A DNA stretch of 64,000 nucleotides from VRUE01 sp963715625. Its GTDB lineage: Bacteria; Actinomycetota; Thermoleophilia; Solirubrobacterales; 70-9. The notes under the pieces are model-generated. The model did no database searches and was not told the origin of the DNA. It was given only the letters and a program-made list of their open reading frames with translations. This document shows, in pieces, positions 34,785-42,941 of this stretch. Within the stretch, counting starts at the first letter, position 1. Each line of letters starts with the position of its first letter. The stretch covers positions 2,790,001 to 2,854,000 of the forward strand of contig OY970260.1 of assembly GCA_963715625.1 (NCBI GenBank). The letters are read 5' to 3'. Position numbers and translations under genes: made by a program.

Positions 34785-35734
34785 GAAAGTCAGCGCGGGA
34801 CCGGCGAATCGCCGATGCCCAACGCGCGCTGGAGCTACTCAACTTCGACCGGGAGCGGACCAACGAGCGCTCGGCGCTGGTACTGCTCGCCCTTCTCGCG
34901 CTGCGACCGAGCTCGCCGTGGTCGAAGGCAGACAACCCACGACTTCGCACGGTCGAGTTGATGGCCTGGCTCCGCGAACGCTACGAACGCGACTACAAGC
35001 CAAACACCCGCGAGACCATCCGGCGCCAGACTCTCCACCAGTTCATCGAGGCGGGGCTGGTCCTGCTCAACCCGGACGACCCAGATCGGCCGGTCAACTC
35101 ACCGGACACCTGCTACCAGATCGCGCCAAGGGCACTGGAGCTTCTCTCCACCTTCGGGGCGAGCCAATTCGACCAGAACCTCGCCGCCTACCTCGACGAT
35201 CTCCCGGGACTCCGCGAGCAATACGAGCGAACGCGGACACATCGCCAGATTCCAGTCACACTTCCCGACGGTAGCGCTGTAACGCTGACGCCCGGCGGGC
35301 AGAACCTGTTGATCAAGCAGGCGATCGAGGAGTTCTGTCCGCGGTTTACGCCGGGCGCCCACGTCCTCTATGTCGGCGACGCAGGTCGCAAGGATCCAAT
35401 CTTCGAAGCAAATGCTCTTGAAGATCTCGGTGTGACCCTTGACAAACACGGCAAGCTTCCCGACCTCATTGTCTATCTACCGGATCGGGAGTGGATGGTG
35501 TTGATCGAGGCAGCCGCAAGCCACGGTCCCGTGGACGGCAAGCGCCGAAACGAGCTCGAGCACCTGTTCAGGGATACGTCGGCTGGCCTCGTGTTCGTCT
35601 CCTGCTTTCCGTCACGTGAGGACATGCGCAAGTACCTGAGCGAGATGGCTTGGGAGACTGAGGCCTGGTGCGCCGACAACCCCTCGCATCTGATCCATTT
35701 CAACGGTGAGCGGTTCCTCGGTCCCTATGAGTGA
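34781..35734 (+). CDS. BsuBI/PstI-family restriction endonuclease
   Basis: A 317-residue protein. The N-terminal half is a winged-helix-like region (TRETIRRQTLHQFIEAGLVLLNPD). The C-terminal nuclease domain has HVLYVGDAGRKDP, KLPDLIVYLPDREW, IEAAASHGPVDGKR and VSCF. These match the BsuBI/PstI endonuclease family, whose known members cut CTGCAG. The site of this enzyme is not proven; CTGCAG occurs in the window, as expected if the host methylates it. It is translationally coupled to the methyltransferase. Confidence 0.88.
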   Translation: MRKSARDRRIADAQRALELLNFDRERTNERSALVLLALLALRPSSPWSKADNPRLRTVELMAWLRERYERDYKPNTRETIRRQTLHQFIEAGLVLLNPDDPDRPVNSPDTCYQIAPRALELLSTFGASQFDQNLAAYLDDLPGLREQYERTRTHRQIPVTLPDGSAVTLTPGGQNLLIKQAIEEFCPRFTPGAHVLYVGDAGRKDPIFEANALEDLGVTLDKHGKLPDLIVYLPDREWMVLIEAAASHGPVDGKRRNELEHLFRDTSAGLVFVSCFPSREDMRKYLSEMAWETEAWCADNPSHLIHFNGERFLGPYE

Positions 35735-35817
35735 TTTCTAGGTCATTGGTTGTCTTCGGTGGACGGTGATGAGGGGGATGCATGGACCCTGGCCCCACGT
35801 GACATCATCACGAGCCG

Positions 35818-36891
35818 ATGACCGACTTCCTCGTCAAGCGCGACGACCTGCGCGAGAGCCGCATCGCCGAGTCCGGGGCGCCTGAGGTCGGGCGGGGGCA
35901 GGCGCTGCTGCGGGTCAACACCTTCGGGTTGACGGCAAACAACGTCACCTATGCGGTGATGGGCGAGGCGATGTCCTACTGGGACTTCTTCCCGGCCGAG
36001 GAGGGCTGGGGGCGGGTGCCGATGTGGGGGTTTGCCGAGGTCGAGCGCAGCGAGGTCGAGGGGGTCGAGGCCGGGACGCGCCTCTACGGGTACCTCCCCC
36101 CTTCCTCCCATTTCGTCGTCACGCCGGTGGCCGTCGACGGCGCCGGGTTCGTCAACGGCTCGCCCCACCGGGCCGCGCTGCCCTCGGCCTACCACCGCTA
36201 CCTGGCCAGCGACGCCGACCCCTTCTACCGCGCCGAGACCGAGGCGATGCAGATGCTGCTGCGGCCGCTCTTCTTCACCTCGTTCCTGATCGACGACGAG
36301 CTCGACGACGAGGGGCTGACCGGGCGCGGGCCGATCCTGATCTCCAGCGCCTCGAGCAAGACCGCGATCGGCGTCGCCCACCTGCTGGCCCAGCGCGAGG
36401 GAGTCGAGACGGTCGGCCTCACCTCTGCCCGCAGCACCGGGTTCGTCGAGGGCCTGGGCACCTACGGGCGCACCGTCTCCTACGAGGAGATCGACACGCT
36501 GGAGCGGGGCCCGGCCACCTACGTCAACGTCGCCGGCGACGGCAACGTGCGCGCGGCGGTCCACAACCGCTTCGGCGGCGAGCTGATCCGCAGCATGGCC
36601 GTCGGGGTCACCCACTGGGAGGACTTCGGCTCGGGCGGCGGCGAGCTGCCGGGGCCGACCCCGGCACTCTTCTTCGCCCCCGACCGGGTAGTCAAGCGCG
36701 GCGAGGATTGGGGCCGCGCCGGCCTCGAGCAGCGCGGCGCCGATGCCTGGCACCCCTTCTGCGAGTGGATCGGCAGCTGGCTCGGGACGATTCCCGGACA
36801 GGGCTTCGAGGGGCTGCAGAGCGCCTGGGCCGAGACGATCGAGGGGCGCATCGACCCGAAGGCCGCCCACGTGATCTCGCTGGGCGATTAG
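35818..36891 (+). CDS. DUF2855 family protein
   Basis: A 357-residue protein of the DUF2855 family. It has the general shape of medium-chain dehydrogenase/reductase relatives: an N-terminal GroES-like part (VNTFGLTANNVTYAVMG) and a degenerate Rossmann part (ILISSASSKTAIGVAHLLA). No zinc-binding Cys is apparent. Function is unknown. It stands alone on the plus strand and is followed by a perfect 13-base-arm palindrome, then the glutamate decarboxylase gene. Confidence 0.78.
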   Translation: MTDFLVKRDDLRESRIAESGAPEVGRGQALLRVNTFGLTANNVTYAVMGEAMSYWDFFPAEEGWGRVPMWGFAEVERSEVEGVEAGTRLYGYLPPSSHFVVTPVAVDGAGFVNGSPHRAALPSAYHRYLASDADPFYRAETEAMQMLLRPLFFTSFLIDDELDDEGLTGRGPILISSASSKTAIGVAHLLAQREGVETVGLTSARSTGFVEGLGTYGRTVSYEEIDTLERGPATYVNVAGDGNVRAAVHNRFGGELIRSMAVGVTHWEDFGSGGGELPGPTPALFFAPDRVVKRGEDWGRAGLEQRGADAWHPFCEWIGSWLGTIPGQGFEGLQSAWAETIEGRIDPKAAHVISLGD

Positions 36892-36905
36892 GCAGAGCAA
36901 TCATT

Positions 36906-36940
36906 CCCGTATTCGCCGGCTATGTGACGGCGAATACGGG
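36906..36940. repeat. Intergenic palindrome (arms CCCGTATTCGCCG), TATGTG loop
   Basis: Perfect 13-base arms (36906-36918, 36928-36940) flank the nine-base loop GCTATGTGA. The loop word TATGTG recurs in the family A copies and in the palindrome at 42881, although the arms differ. It lies 14 bases past the DUF2855 stop, between co-directional genes, and may act as a terminator. Confidence 0.88.
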
Positions 36941-37111
36941 GCTCATCAGCCACCTTGCCCTGCGGCTCCTGTTTGCCCGGTTTCCTCCCTGAGCGCTGAA
37001 ACGAGGATGCGGACCCGCAACTCTGCCATGCAGCGGCGCCGCGGCATAGTGCTTCCGCCGGTTCTTGGCTAGTCTCGCCCGACCCTCCCCCGACAGATCG
37101 AAGGCCCCCTC

Positions 37112-38488
37112 ATGGCAAAGCAACTCACCCCCGAGCAGGCGGCGATGCTCTACGGCAACCGCTTCCTCACCGAGGACGCTCCCGACGGGCCCTTTCCGGA
37201 GAGTGGCATGTCGGCCCTCGACGCGATGCGGCTCCTCGGCGAGGAACTGGCGCTGGAGGGCGACCCGCAGCGCAACCTGGCGACCTTCGTCACGACCTGG
37301 ATGGAGCCTGAGGCCCAGCGGGTCATCAACGAAAACCTCTACCGCAACTTCATCGACCACGCCGAGTACCCGATCTCGGCGGAGATCGAGCAGCGCTGCA
37401 TCCGCATGCTCGCCGACCTCTACCACGCCCCCGGCGAGACGACCGGCGCCCGCACCCAGGGCTCCTCGGAGGCGATCATGCTCGGCGCGCTCTCGCTCAA
37501 GTGGAAGTGGAAGGAGCGCCGCGAAGCCGAGTCGAAGCCGGCCGAGAAGCCGAACCTGGTTTTCGGCGGCGACGTGCACGTGGTCTGGGAGAAGTTCTGC
37601 CGCTACTTCGACGTCGAGCCGCGGATCGTGCCGCTGCGCGACGGCAAGTACACGATCGGCCCCGAGGACGTGGAGCCGCACGTCGACGAGAACACGATCG
37701 GCGTCGCCGCCGTGCTCGGCACGACCTTCACCGGCCACATGGACGACATCGCCGGGATCAACGAGCTGCTGGTCGGCCTCAAGGGCGAGAAGGGGCTCGA
37801 CGTGCCGCTCCACGTCGACGCCGCCAGCGGCGGCTTCACCTGGCCCTTCCTCTACCCCGACTCCGAGTGGGACTTCCGGCTCGAGCAGGTGCGCTCGATC
37901 AACGTCTCCGGGCACAAGTTCGGGCTCGTCTACCCCGGCATCGGCTGGCTCGTCTTCCGCGAGAAGTCAGACCTGGCCGAGGACCTCGTCTTCTACGAGA
38001 ACTACCTGGGGAAGACGGACGCGACCTTCACCCTCAACTTCTCCACCGGCGCCTCGATGGTGCTCGCCCAGTACTACAACTTCGTCCGCTACGGGCGCGA
38101 GGGCTACACGTACGTCATGAAGGCGATGCAGGAGAACGCCCGCGCCCTGGCCGGCAAGCTCAAGGCGGAGGGCGACTTCGAGCTGATCGGCGAGGGCGAG
38201 GAGCAGCTGCCCCTGGTCGCCTTCCGGCTGGCCGAGGAGAAGGGATACGACGAGTTCGACATCGCCTGGCAGCTCTCCGCCGAGCGCGGCTGGATGGTCC
38301 CCGCCTACACCCTGCCGCCCAACGCCGAAGACGTGAAAGTCCTGCGGGCGCTGGTCAAGCAGACCCTTAGCCGCGAGCAGGTCGACCGCCTCGCCGAGGA
38401 CATCGCCACCGCCTGCGCGACGCTGGATAAGAAGGGCGGCGCCCACCCCCACGAGCGCAAGCAGGTGAAGACCGGCACAGGGTATTGA
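37112..38488 (+). CDS. gadB: Glutamate decarboxylase
   Basis: A 458-residue PLP enzyme of the GadA/GadB group. The N-terminal region has YPISAEIEQRCIRMLADLYHAP, the substrate pocket TGARTQGSSEAIMLG, and the PLP-binding Lys lies in SGHKFGLVYPGIGWLVFR. It decarboxylates L-glutamate to GABA and consumes a proton, an acid-stress function. No antiporter gene (GadC) is adjacent. Length is typical for the family. A VapBC pair follows within 35 bases. Confidence 0.95.
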   Translation: MAKQLTPEQAAMLYGNRFLTEDAPDGPFPESGMSALDAMRLLGEELALEGDPQRNLATFVTTWMEPEAQRVINENLYRNFIDHAEYPISAEIEQRCIRMLADLYHAPGETTGARTQGSSEAIMLGALSLKWKWKERREAESKPAEKPNLVFGGDVHVVWEKFCRYFDVEPRIVPLRDGKYTIGPEDVEPHVDENTIGVAAVLGTTFTGHMDDIAGINELLVGLKGEKGLDVPLHVDAASGGFTWPFLYPDSEWDFRLEQVRSINVSGHKFGLVYPGIGWLVFREKSDLAEDLVFYENYLGKTDATFTLNFSTGASMVLAQYYNFVRYGREGYTYVMKAMQENARALAGKLKAEGDFELIGEGEEQLPLVAFRLAEEKGYDEFDIAWQLSAERGWMVPAYTLPPNAEDVKVLRALVKQTLSREQVDRLAEDIATACATLDKKGGAHPHERKQVKTGTGY

Positions 38489-38494
38489 GGGGTG

Positions 38495-38514
38495 GTGGTA
38501 CACGGGTGGTACAC
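38495..38514. promoter_or_regulatory. Tandem operator-like repeats upstream of the antitoxin
   Basis: GTGGTACAC occurs twice (38495-38503, 38506-38514) with an 11-base period, one helical turn, just upstream of the antitoxin start. It is a likely binding site for the antitoxin or the antitoxin-toxin complex. Confidence 0.5.
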
Positions 38515-38521
38515 TGGCGTG

Positions 38522-38803
38522 GTGCCGACACGCCACCATCGCATCCAGGTCACCGAGGATCGTGAGCTGGCCGCCGCATTGCGCGCGGCAGCCCCTCATC
38601 TGCCCGCTGGCCTGCCCCGCTCCCAGCAGGTGCGTGAGCTGGCGATAGCAGGAGCGCGGCACCTCGCCGCCGTGCCGCCGGACGAGACGAAGCGGCAGGA
38701 GCTGTTGAACGAGCTGGCCGGCCACTTCAGGGAGCCCCAGTCCGCACCGTGGGACTGGGAGGCGTTGCGCGAGGGGAAGCGCCGTGCCTGGCCGATCCGC
38801 TGA
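38522..38803 (+). CDS. VapB-type antitoxin
   Basis: A 93-residue protein starting at GTG 38522, overlapping a PIN-domain toxin by 20 bases. The N-terminus (TRHHRIQVTEDRELAAALRAAAPH) fits a short DNA-binding antitoxin, and the acidic/aromatic C-terminus (SAPWDWEALREGKRRAW) is the usual toxin-wrapping tail. The assignment rests mainly on the neighbour. It is preceded by the tandem GTGGTACAC repeats. Confidence 0.75.
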   Translation: MPTRHHRIQVTEDRELAAALRAAAPHLPAGLPRSQQVRELAIAGARHLAAVPPDETKRQELLNELAGHFREPQSAPWDWEALREGKRRAWPIR

Positions 38804-39236
38804 CGACGATTTCTGGGGCGGGCTGCCGCTGGTCGTCGACACCTCGGCCTGGGCACGAGCCGAGCACTCGACCACCCGGGATCGCTGGCTCGCCGCTCTG
38901 CTCGGCGACCGCCTGCGGCTCTCCCCCCTCGTCCGCATCGAGATCCTGCTGAGCGCTCGCGGCGGTGCCGAGTTCGACCTGCTCGCCGAGCGCCTCGGCA
39001 CGGTGCGCACCGCTCCGCTGAGCGCCGCGGTCATCCGTGCCGCCGAGGCCGCGATGCGGGCTCTCGCCCACCGCTCGGCCGGGACACAGCGACTGCCGAT
39101 CGTCGACTATCTGGTCGCGGCCGCCGCGCAGGAGCTTGGCGCCGCGGTCATCCACTACGACCGCGACTACGACACCCTCGCCGAGGTGCTGGAGTTCGAG
39201 TCGATCTGGCTGGCGCCGGCCGGCACGCTCCCGTAG
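38784..39236 (+). CDS. PIN-domain (VapC) ribonuclease toxin
   Basis: A 150-residue PIN-domain protein. Acidic residues expected for the metal site are visible in VVDTSAW, RIEILL, IVDYLVAA and YDRDYD. VapC toxins cleave tRNA or rRNA when freed from VapB. It starts at GTG 38784 inside the antitoxin gene. This is one of two PIN-type TA pairs in the window; the other is at 51.7-52.3 kb. Confidence 0.9.
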   Translation: MPGRSADDDFWGGLPLVVDTSAWARAEHSTTRDRWLAALLGDRLRLSPLVRIEILLSARGGAEFDLLAERLGTVRTAPLSAAVIRAAEAAMRALAHRSAGTQRLPIVDYLVAAAAQELGAAVIHYDRDYDTLAEVLEFESIWLAPAGTLP

Positions 39237-39262
39237 CGCTGCAGCGGCTTGCAGGCCAGTGC

Positions 39263-40426
39263 CTAGCCCAGCGCCCGGCAGACTGCCAGGCGCTGGACGC
39301 CCCGGATCGCGTCGGAGACCCGCGCCGAGCCCTGGCCGGGGACGATCTGGGCGCTGGCGACGAAGACGACGGAGCGGAGGCCGTTCCCGTTCGCGGCGGC
39401 GAAGATGCGGTAGCCGGGGAAGGAACCGGTGTGCCCGAACACCGTCCCGCAGGGAGTCCGGTAGCGGAACAGCGAGAGGCCGGCGGCGTTGGACCCGGGG
39501 CCGGGCGGCGAGGAGTCCCCCGGCCGGAAGCTGAACTGGGCGCGGCGCACGGCACCGTCGAAGAGGCGCCCACCGAGGTAGCCGCGGATGAAGCGACTGA
39601 GGTCGATCGGGGTCGAGACGATGCCGCCCGAGGCCCAGGCGCCCGCGGGGTTGATCAGTTCGCTGACGTCCTCCGGCGGCCTGCCCGCCTCGACGTCGTA
39701 GCCGTGCATGAACAGGCGCGGCATCCGCACCGTGCGCGGCAGGCTCGTCTGGAAAAGACGAAGCGGCCGGTAGACGAGCTCGAAGAGGAGCTGGTCGTAG
39801 GAGTTGCCGGTCGCGCGCTCGGCCATCAGGCCGGCGGCGATGTTGTCGGTGTCGGAGTAGAGGTAGCGCGAGCCGGACGCGAACTCGAGCGGGTCGCCGC
39901 GGACGAACCCGAGCAGGGCGCGCGGAGGGATGTAGGCCTTCGGGTCCTTGGTGAAGCGCTCGATGAAGGCCTTGCTGCGGATGTAGTCGGGGACGCCGCC
40001 GGTGTGCTGGAGCAGCTCGCTCAGCGTGACCGGACCGGCCGGCGGCAGCAGGCCCGGAAGGCCCCGCGCGACCGTTTCGTTGAGGGGCAGTTCCCCACGG
40101 CCGGCCAGCGACAGCGCCACCGCGCCGTTGAAGGCCTTGGCGACGCTGGCGATGCGGAAGTGGCTGTACCGCTGCAAGGGCGCCCCGGTGCGCACGTCGG
40201 CGACGCCGGCGCGGAAGAACTCGTCGCGACCGGGGCGGTGGACCAGCATCATCACGCCGGGCGGGCCCTGCCGGTTCCCGACGATCCTCGCGAGCGAGCG
40301 GTCGAGCGAGTCCGGGGTGGGCAGAGCCGCGGCGGCGACCTCGCCCGCGACAGCGGCGCCGAGGGCCAGCGCAGCTGCAAGGGTCGCCACCGCTCGACTC
40401 GCCACGCTCCCTGCCCTCAACCGCAT
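39263..40426 (-). CDS. Secreted serine hydrolase (class C beta-lactamase/D,D-peptidase family)
   Basis: A 387-residue exported protein with an N-terminal signal segment (ASRAVATLAAALALGAAVAGEVAAA). The landmarks are ASVAK (SxxK), YSDTDN (YxN-like) and GHTGSFPG (HTG, the KTG equivalent). The family includes D-aminopeptidases, esterases and penicillin-binding-type enzymes, so beta-lactam resistance cannot be assumed. It is convergent with the VapC gene, 26 bases apart. Confidence 0.87.
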   Translation of the reverse strand: MRLRAGSVASRAVATLAAALALGAAVAGEVAAAALPTPDSLDRSLARIVGNRQGPPGVMMLVHRPGRDEFFRAGVADVRTGAPLQRYSHFRIASVAKAFNGAVALSLAGRGELPLNETVARGLPGLLPPAGPVTLSELLQHTGGVPDYIRSKAFIERFTKDPKAYIPPRALLGFVRGDPLEFASGSRYLYSDTDNIAAGLMAERATGNSYDQLLFELVYRPLRLFQTSLPRTVRMPRLFMHGYDVEAGRPPEDVSELINPAGAWASGGIVSTPIDLSRFIRGYLGGRLFDGAVRRAQFSFRPGDSSPPGPGSNAAGLSLFRYRTPCGTVFGHTGSFPGYRIFAAANGNGLRSVVFVASAQIVPGQGSARVSDAIRGVQRLAVCRALG

Positions 40427-40443
40427 CTCGGCAACCCTATGGC

Positions 40444-41079
40444 CTATCCCGGCGTCATCAGCGCAACCGGAACCGAGAGGCCGGCGGAGCGGCGGAGGGT
40501 GGCGATGCGACGGCCGGGCTGGACGGCCGGGCGGATCTCGCCGGCTCGGTCGCCGAGCGAAGCCGCGGTGGCGTCGAGGTCGGGGGCGACGAAGGCGAGG
40601 CCCCAGAAGAAGGCGGGCCGGTCTCCCCCGGTCCGCTCGATCGCCTCCTCGGGCGCCTGCGCGACCTCGAGGATGACGGCACCGAGGCGGAAGAAGGCCT
40701 GGCGCGGAGCGCCTGCGGGCGTCGGCTCCTCGCGGACGCGGCGCAGGTCGATGCCGGCGGCCCCGAGCGTGGCGACGGTGCGGTCGAGGTCCGAGCTGAT
40801 CGCGACCACGTGGTCGATTGCGGTTATGCCGTTGGGATGTGCCGGCTGCTCGGCGAGCGGCGGGCGGTCCGAAAGCGCAGTTGGCAGCCCGTCGAGCTCG
40901 TCGCCCCCGAAGTCGCGCAGCGACCAGCCGACGAGCCCCTTGCCCGCCTCGGTCCCCGCGAGCCGGATCCGGACATCGCCAACGACACAGGTGTCGCCAT
41001 CGACCGCGAACCCAAGCGCCGCCCAGGGCCCCGGCGCATCCCCAACCCTCAGCTCGTCAATCGTCACCCCCACGCCCAC
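40444..41079 (-). CDS. VOC-superfamily (glyoxalase-like) protein
   Basis: About 210 residues. The second half shows the VOC beta-alpha-beta-beta-beta unit (AIDHVVAISSDLDRTVATLGA ... AFFRLGAVILEV ... FFWGLAFVAPDLDA). The N-terminal half is a second, degenerate unit. VOC proteins are metal-dependent isomerases, dioxygenases or resistance proteins; the substrate is unknown. Several GTG codons between 41067 and 41079 could start it. The longer frame is excluded because it reads through two copies of a palindromic repeat. Confidence 0.75.
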   Translation of the reverse strand: MGVGVTIDELRVGDAPGPWAALGFAVDGDTCVVGDVRIRLAGTEAGKGLVGWSLRDFGGDELDGLPTALSDRPPLAEQPAHPNGITAIDHVVAISSDLDRTVATLGAAGIDLRRVREEPTPAGAPRQAFFRLGAVILEVAQAPEEAIERTGGDRPAFFWGLAFVAPDLDATAASLGDRAGEIRPAVQPGRRIATLRRSAGLSVPVALMTPG

Positions 41080-41087
41080 CAACCTAC

Positions 41088-41134
41088 TTCCGGTGCGCTT
41101 TATGTGCCCATGGGTGGCATAAAGCGCACCGGAA
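41088..41134. repeat. Interspersed palindrome, family A copy 3
   Basis: Perfect 17-base arms (41088-41104 and 41118-41134) contain TTCCGGTGCGCTTTATG, with a 13-base loop TGCCCATGGGTGG. Its right half together with 13 flanking bases recurs at 41182-41217. Confidence 0.93.
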
Positions 41135-41181
41135 CGGCTGTGCGGCTCCTCGTCTTCGAGCACGCCGTCGAAGAAAACCTG

Positions 41182-41217
41182 ATGGGTGGCATAAGCGCAC
41201 CGGAACGGCTGTGCGGC
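41182..41217. repeat. Tandem partial copy of family A right half
   Basis: The 36 bases at 41182-41217 repeat 41110-41146 with one A missing (CATAAGCGC for CATAAAGCGC), including the unique flank GGCTGTGCGGC. This is a local direct duplication, about 72 bases apart, between the VOC and MBL genes. Confidence 0.88.
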
Positions 41218-41221
41218 AGCT

Positions 41222-42151
41222 TTACACCCTCGGGTCGCGGCTCTCATCCCGCAACAGGATCGAGAAGTGGCCGAAGCCGGCGCTGAGCACGGGCTCGCCG
41301 AAGAAGCCCTGCGACGGAGCCAGCGGCACCCCACCGGCGGCCACGATCCTGGCCGCGTCGGCCAGTTCGCCTAGGAAGGCGGGCGGAACCGTCGGGCGCA
41401 GGCAGTGGGCGGTGTAGACGGTGCGCAGCGCGCCGCGCAACTCGTCGGCGAGGCGGCGGGTGGAGGCGACGAAGTCACCGAAGTCCGCACCGGGCTCGTA
41501 GACCAGGTGGGGGCCGTAGTAGGCCTGGTCCTGCGCCCAGAGGATGCCGGCCCGCTCGTCGAGCAGGCAGATCAGGTCGGGGGCGTGGCCGGGGGTGTGG
41601 AGCACGCGCAGGACGCGGTCGCCGAGGTCGATCTCATCGCCCTCGGCGAGCAGCCGCGTGGGCGGCGGCGGCTCGATCGCCCAGCCGCACGCGGCGATCC
41701 CCTCCGCGGGCCAGGGCCGCATCTGCTCGTCGGGCCCGATCAGGAAGAAGCCGCCCTCGCGGTCGGCCGCGAGCAGCCGCTCGTAGCCCTCCGTCATCGC
41801 CGGCGCCATATCGCAGTAGGCGCTCAGCTGGCCCGGCTCGCAGCCGGCCTCGACCCACTCCGGCCCGAGCTCGTGCATCGCCGTCTCGGCGAAGAGGCCG
41901 TTGCCACCAACGTGGTCGAAGTGGACGTGCGAGTTGACCACCAGCGGCTCCTGCGGGCAGACCGTCGCCACCGCCGCCGATATGTCGGCGAGCCCGAGCC
42001 CGGTGTCCAGCAGCAGCGCCCGCTCGCCCCCCCGGATCAGCCAGCTGTTGACGTGCCCGGGCTCCCCGACCAGCCAGACCCCGGGCTCCAGCGGCGCCAC
42101 CCTGAACCAGGACTCGGCCGGGGCGGCGAACCTCCTTCTATCGCCGCTCAC
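41222..42151 (-). CDS. Metallo-beta-lactamase-fold hydrolase
   Basis: About 309 residues starting at GTG 42151. The zinc-ligand motif is NSHVHFDHVGG (HxHxDH, about residue 80), with further ligands in HTPGHAPD and TAHCLRP. MBL-fold enzymes hydrolyse thioesters, lactones or phosphoesters, or act as glyoxalase II; the substrate is open. The start overlaps the peroxiredoxin stop by GTGA, so the two are coupled. Confidence 0.88.
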   Translation of the reverse strand: MSGDRRRFAAPAESWFRVAPLEPGVWLVGEPGHVNSWLIRGGERALLLDTGLGLADISAAVATVCPQEPLVVNSHVHFDHVGGNGLFAETAMHELGPEWVEAGCEPGQLSAYCDMAPAMTEGYERLLAADREGGFFLIGPDEQMRPWPAEGIAACGWAIEPPPPTRLLAEGDEIDLGDRVLRVLHTPGHAPDLICLLDERAGILWAQDQAYYGPHLVYEPGADFGDFVASTRRLADELRGALRTVYTAHCLRPTVPPAFLGELADAARIVAAGGVPLAPSQGFFGEPVLSAGFGHFSILLRDESRDPRV

Positions 42152-42807
42152 CCCTTCGGCTGCGGCACGATCCTGATGTAGGGGCGCGGGGACTCCCAGC
42201 CGTCGGGGTAGGTCTCCTTCGCTTCCTCGTCGGAGACCGAGCCGGCGATGATCACGTCCTCGCCCTGCTGCCAGTTGACCGGCGTCGCGACTTTGTGCTT
42301 CGCGGTCAGCTGCAGCGAGTCGACCACGCGCAGGACCTCGTCGAAGTTGCGGCCGGTCGTCATCGGGTAGACGAGGATCAGCTTGATCTTCTTGTCCGGG
42401 CCGATCACGAAGACGTTGCGGACCGTCTGGTTGTCGGCGGGGGTGCGGTCCGCCGGGTCGCCGGAGACGTCGGCGGGCAGCATGTCGTAGAGCTTGGAGA
42501 CCGTGAAGTCGGCGTCGGCGACGATCGGGTAGTTGGGCGCCGTGCCCTGCGTCTCCTCGATGTCGGCGGCCCAGGCCTCGTGCTTGTCGGACGGGTCGAC
42601 CGAGAGGCCGATGATCTTCACGCCCCGCTTGTCGAACTCGGGCTTGATCGAGGCCATGTAGCCGAGCTCGGTCGTGCACACGGGCGTGAAGTCCTTCGGG
42701 TGCGAGAACAGCACCGCCCAGGAGTCGCCGATCCAGTCGTGGAAGCTGATCCGGCCCTCCGTCGTGTCTGCCTCGAAGTCGGGGGCAACGTCGCCTAGCT
42801 TGAGCAT
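42148..42807 (-). CDS. 1-Cys peroxiredoxin (Prx6 type)
   Basis: A 219-residue protein starting at ATG 42807 with ribosome-binding site GGAGGAA. The peroxidatic Cys is in the conserved HPKDFTPVCTTELG (about residue 45), and the Prx6-type C-terminal domain follows (VATPVNWQQGEDVIIAGSV). It reduces hydrogen and organic peroxides. The stop is coupled to the MBL gene. Length and motifs are standard for the family. Confidence 0.94.
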   Translation of the reverse strand: MLKLGDVAPDFEADTTEGRISFHDWIGDSWAVLFSHPKDFTPVCTTELGYMASIKPEFDKRGVKIIGLSVDPSDKHEAWAADIEETQGTAPNYPIVADADFTVSKLYDMLPADVSGDPADRTPADNQTVRNVFVIGPDKKIKLILVYPMTTGRNFDEVLRVVDSLQLTAKHKVATPVNWQQGEDVIIAGSVSDEEAKETYPDGWESPRPYIRIVPQPKG

Positions 42808-42880
42808 CGTGGTTCCTCCATTGCGTGGTGGATGCGGGTAGCGCTGAGTGGATTGAACATCATCGCCGTTGCCCCTTGCC

Positions 42881-42929
42881 GCCGACGGGCCTGAAATACG
42901 CCTATGTGTCGGCATACAGGCCCGTCGGC
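42881..42929. repeat. Intergenic palindrome (arms GCCGACGGGCCTG), TATGTG-GGCATA core
   Basis: Perfect 13-base arms (42881-42893 and 42917-42929) flank a 23-base interior that includes TATGTGTCGGCATA. TATGTG and GGCATA are also the core words of family A. It lies between the P450 and peroxiredoxin genes, both on the minus strand. Confidence 0.88.
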
Positions 42930-42941
42930 CCCCCGGGGCGG

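Noticed and set aside
39263..40426. Antibiotic-resistance beta-lactamase
   Set aside because: The class C fold is clear, but nothing distinguishes it from esterases or D-aminopeptidases of the same family.
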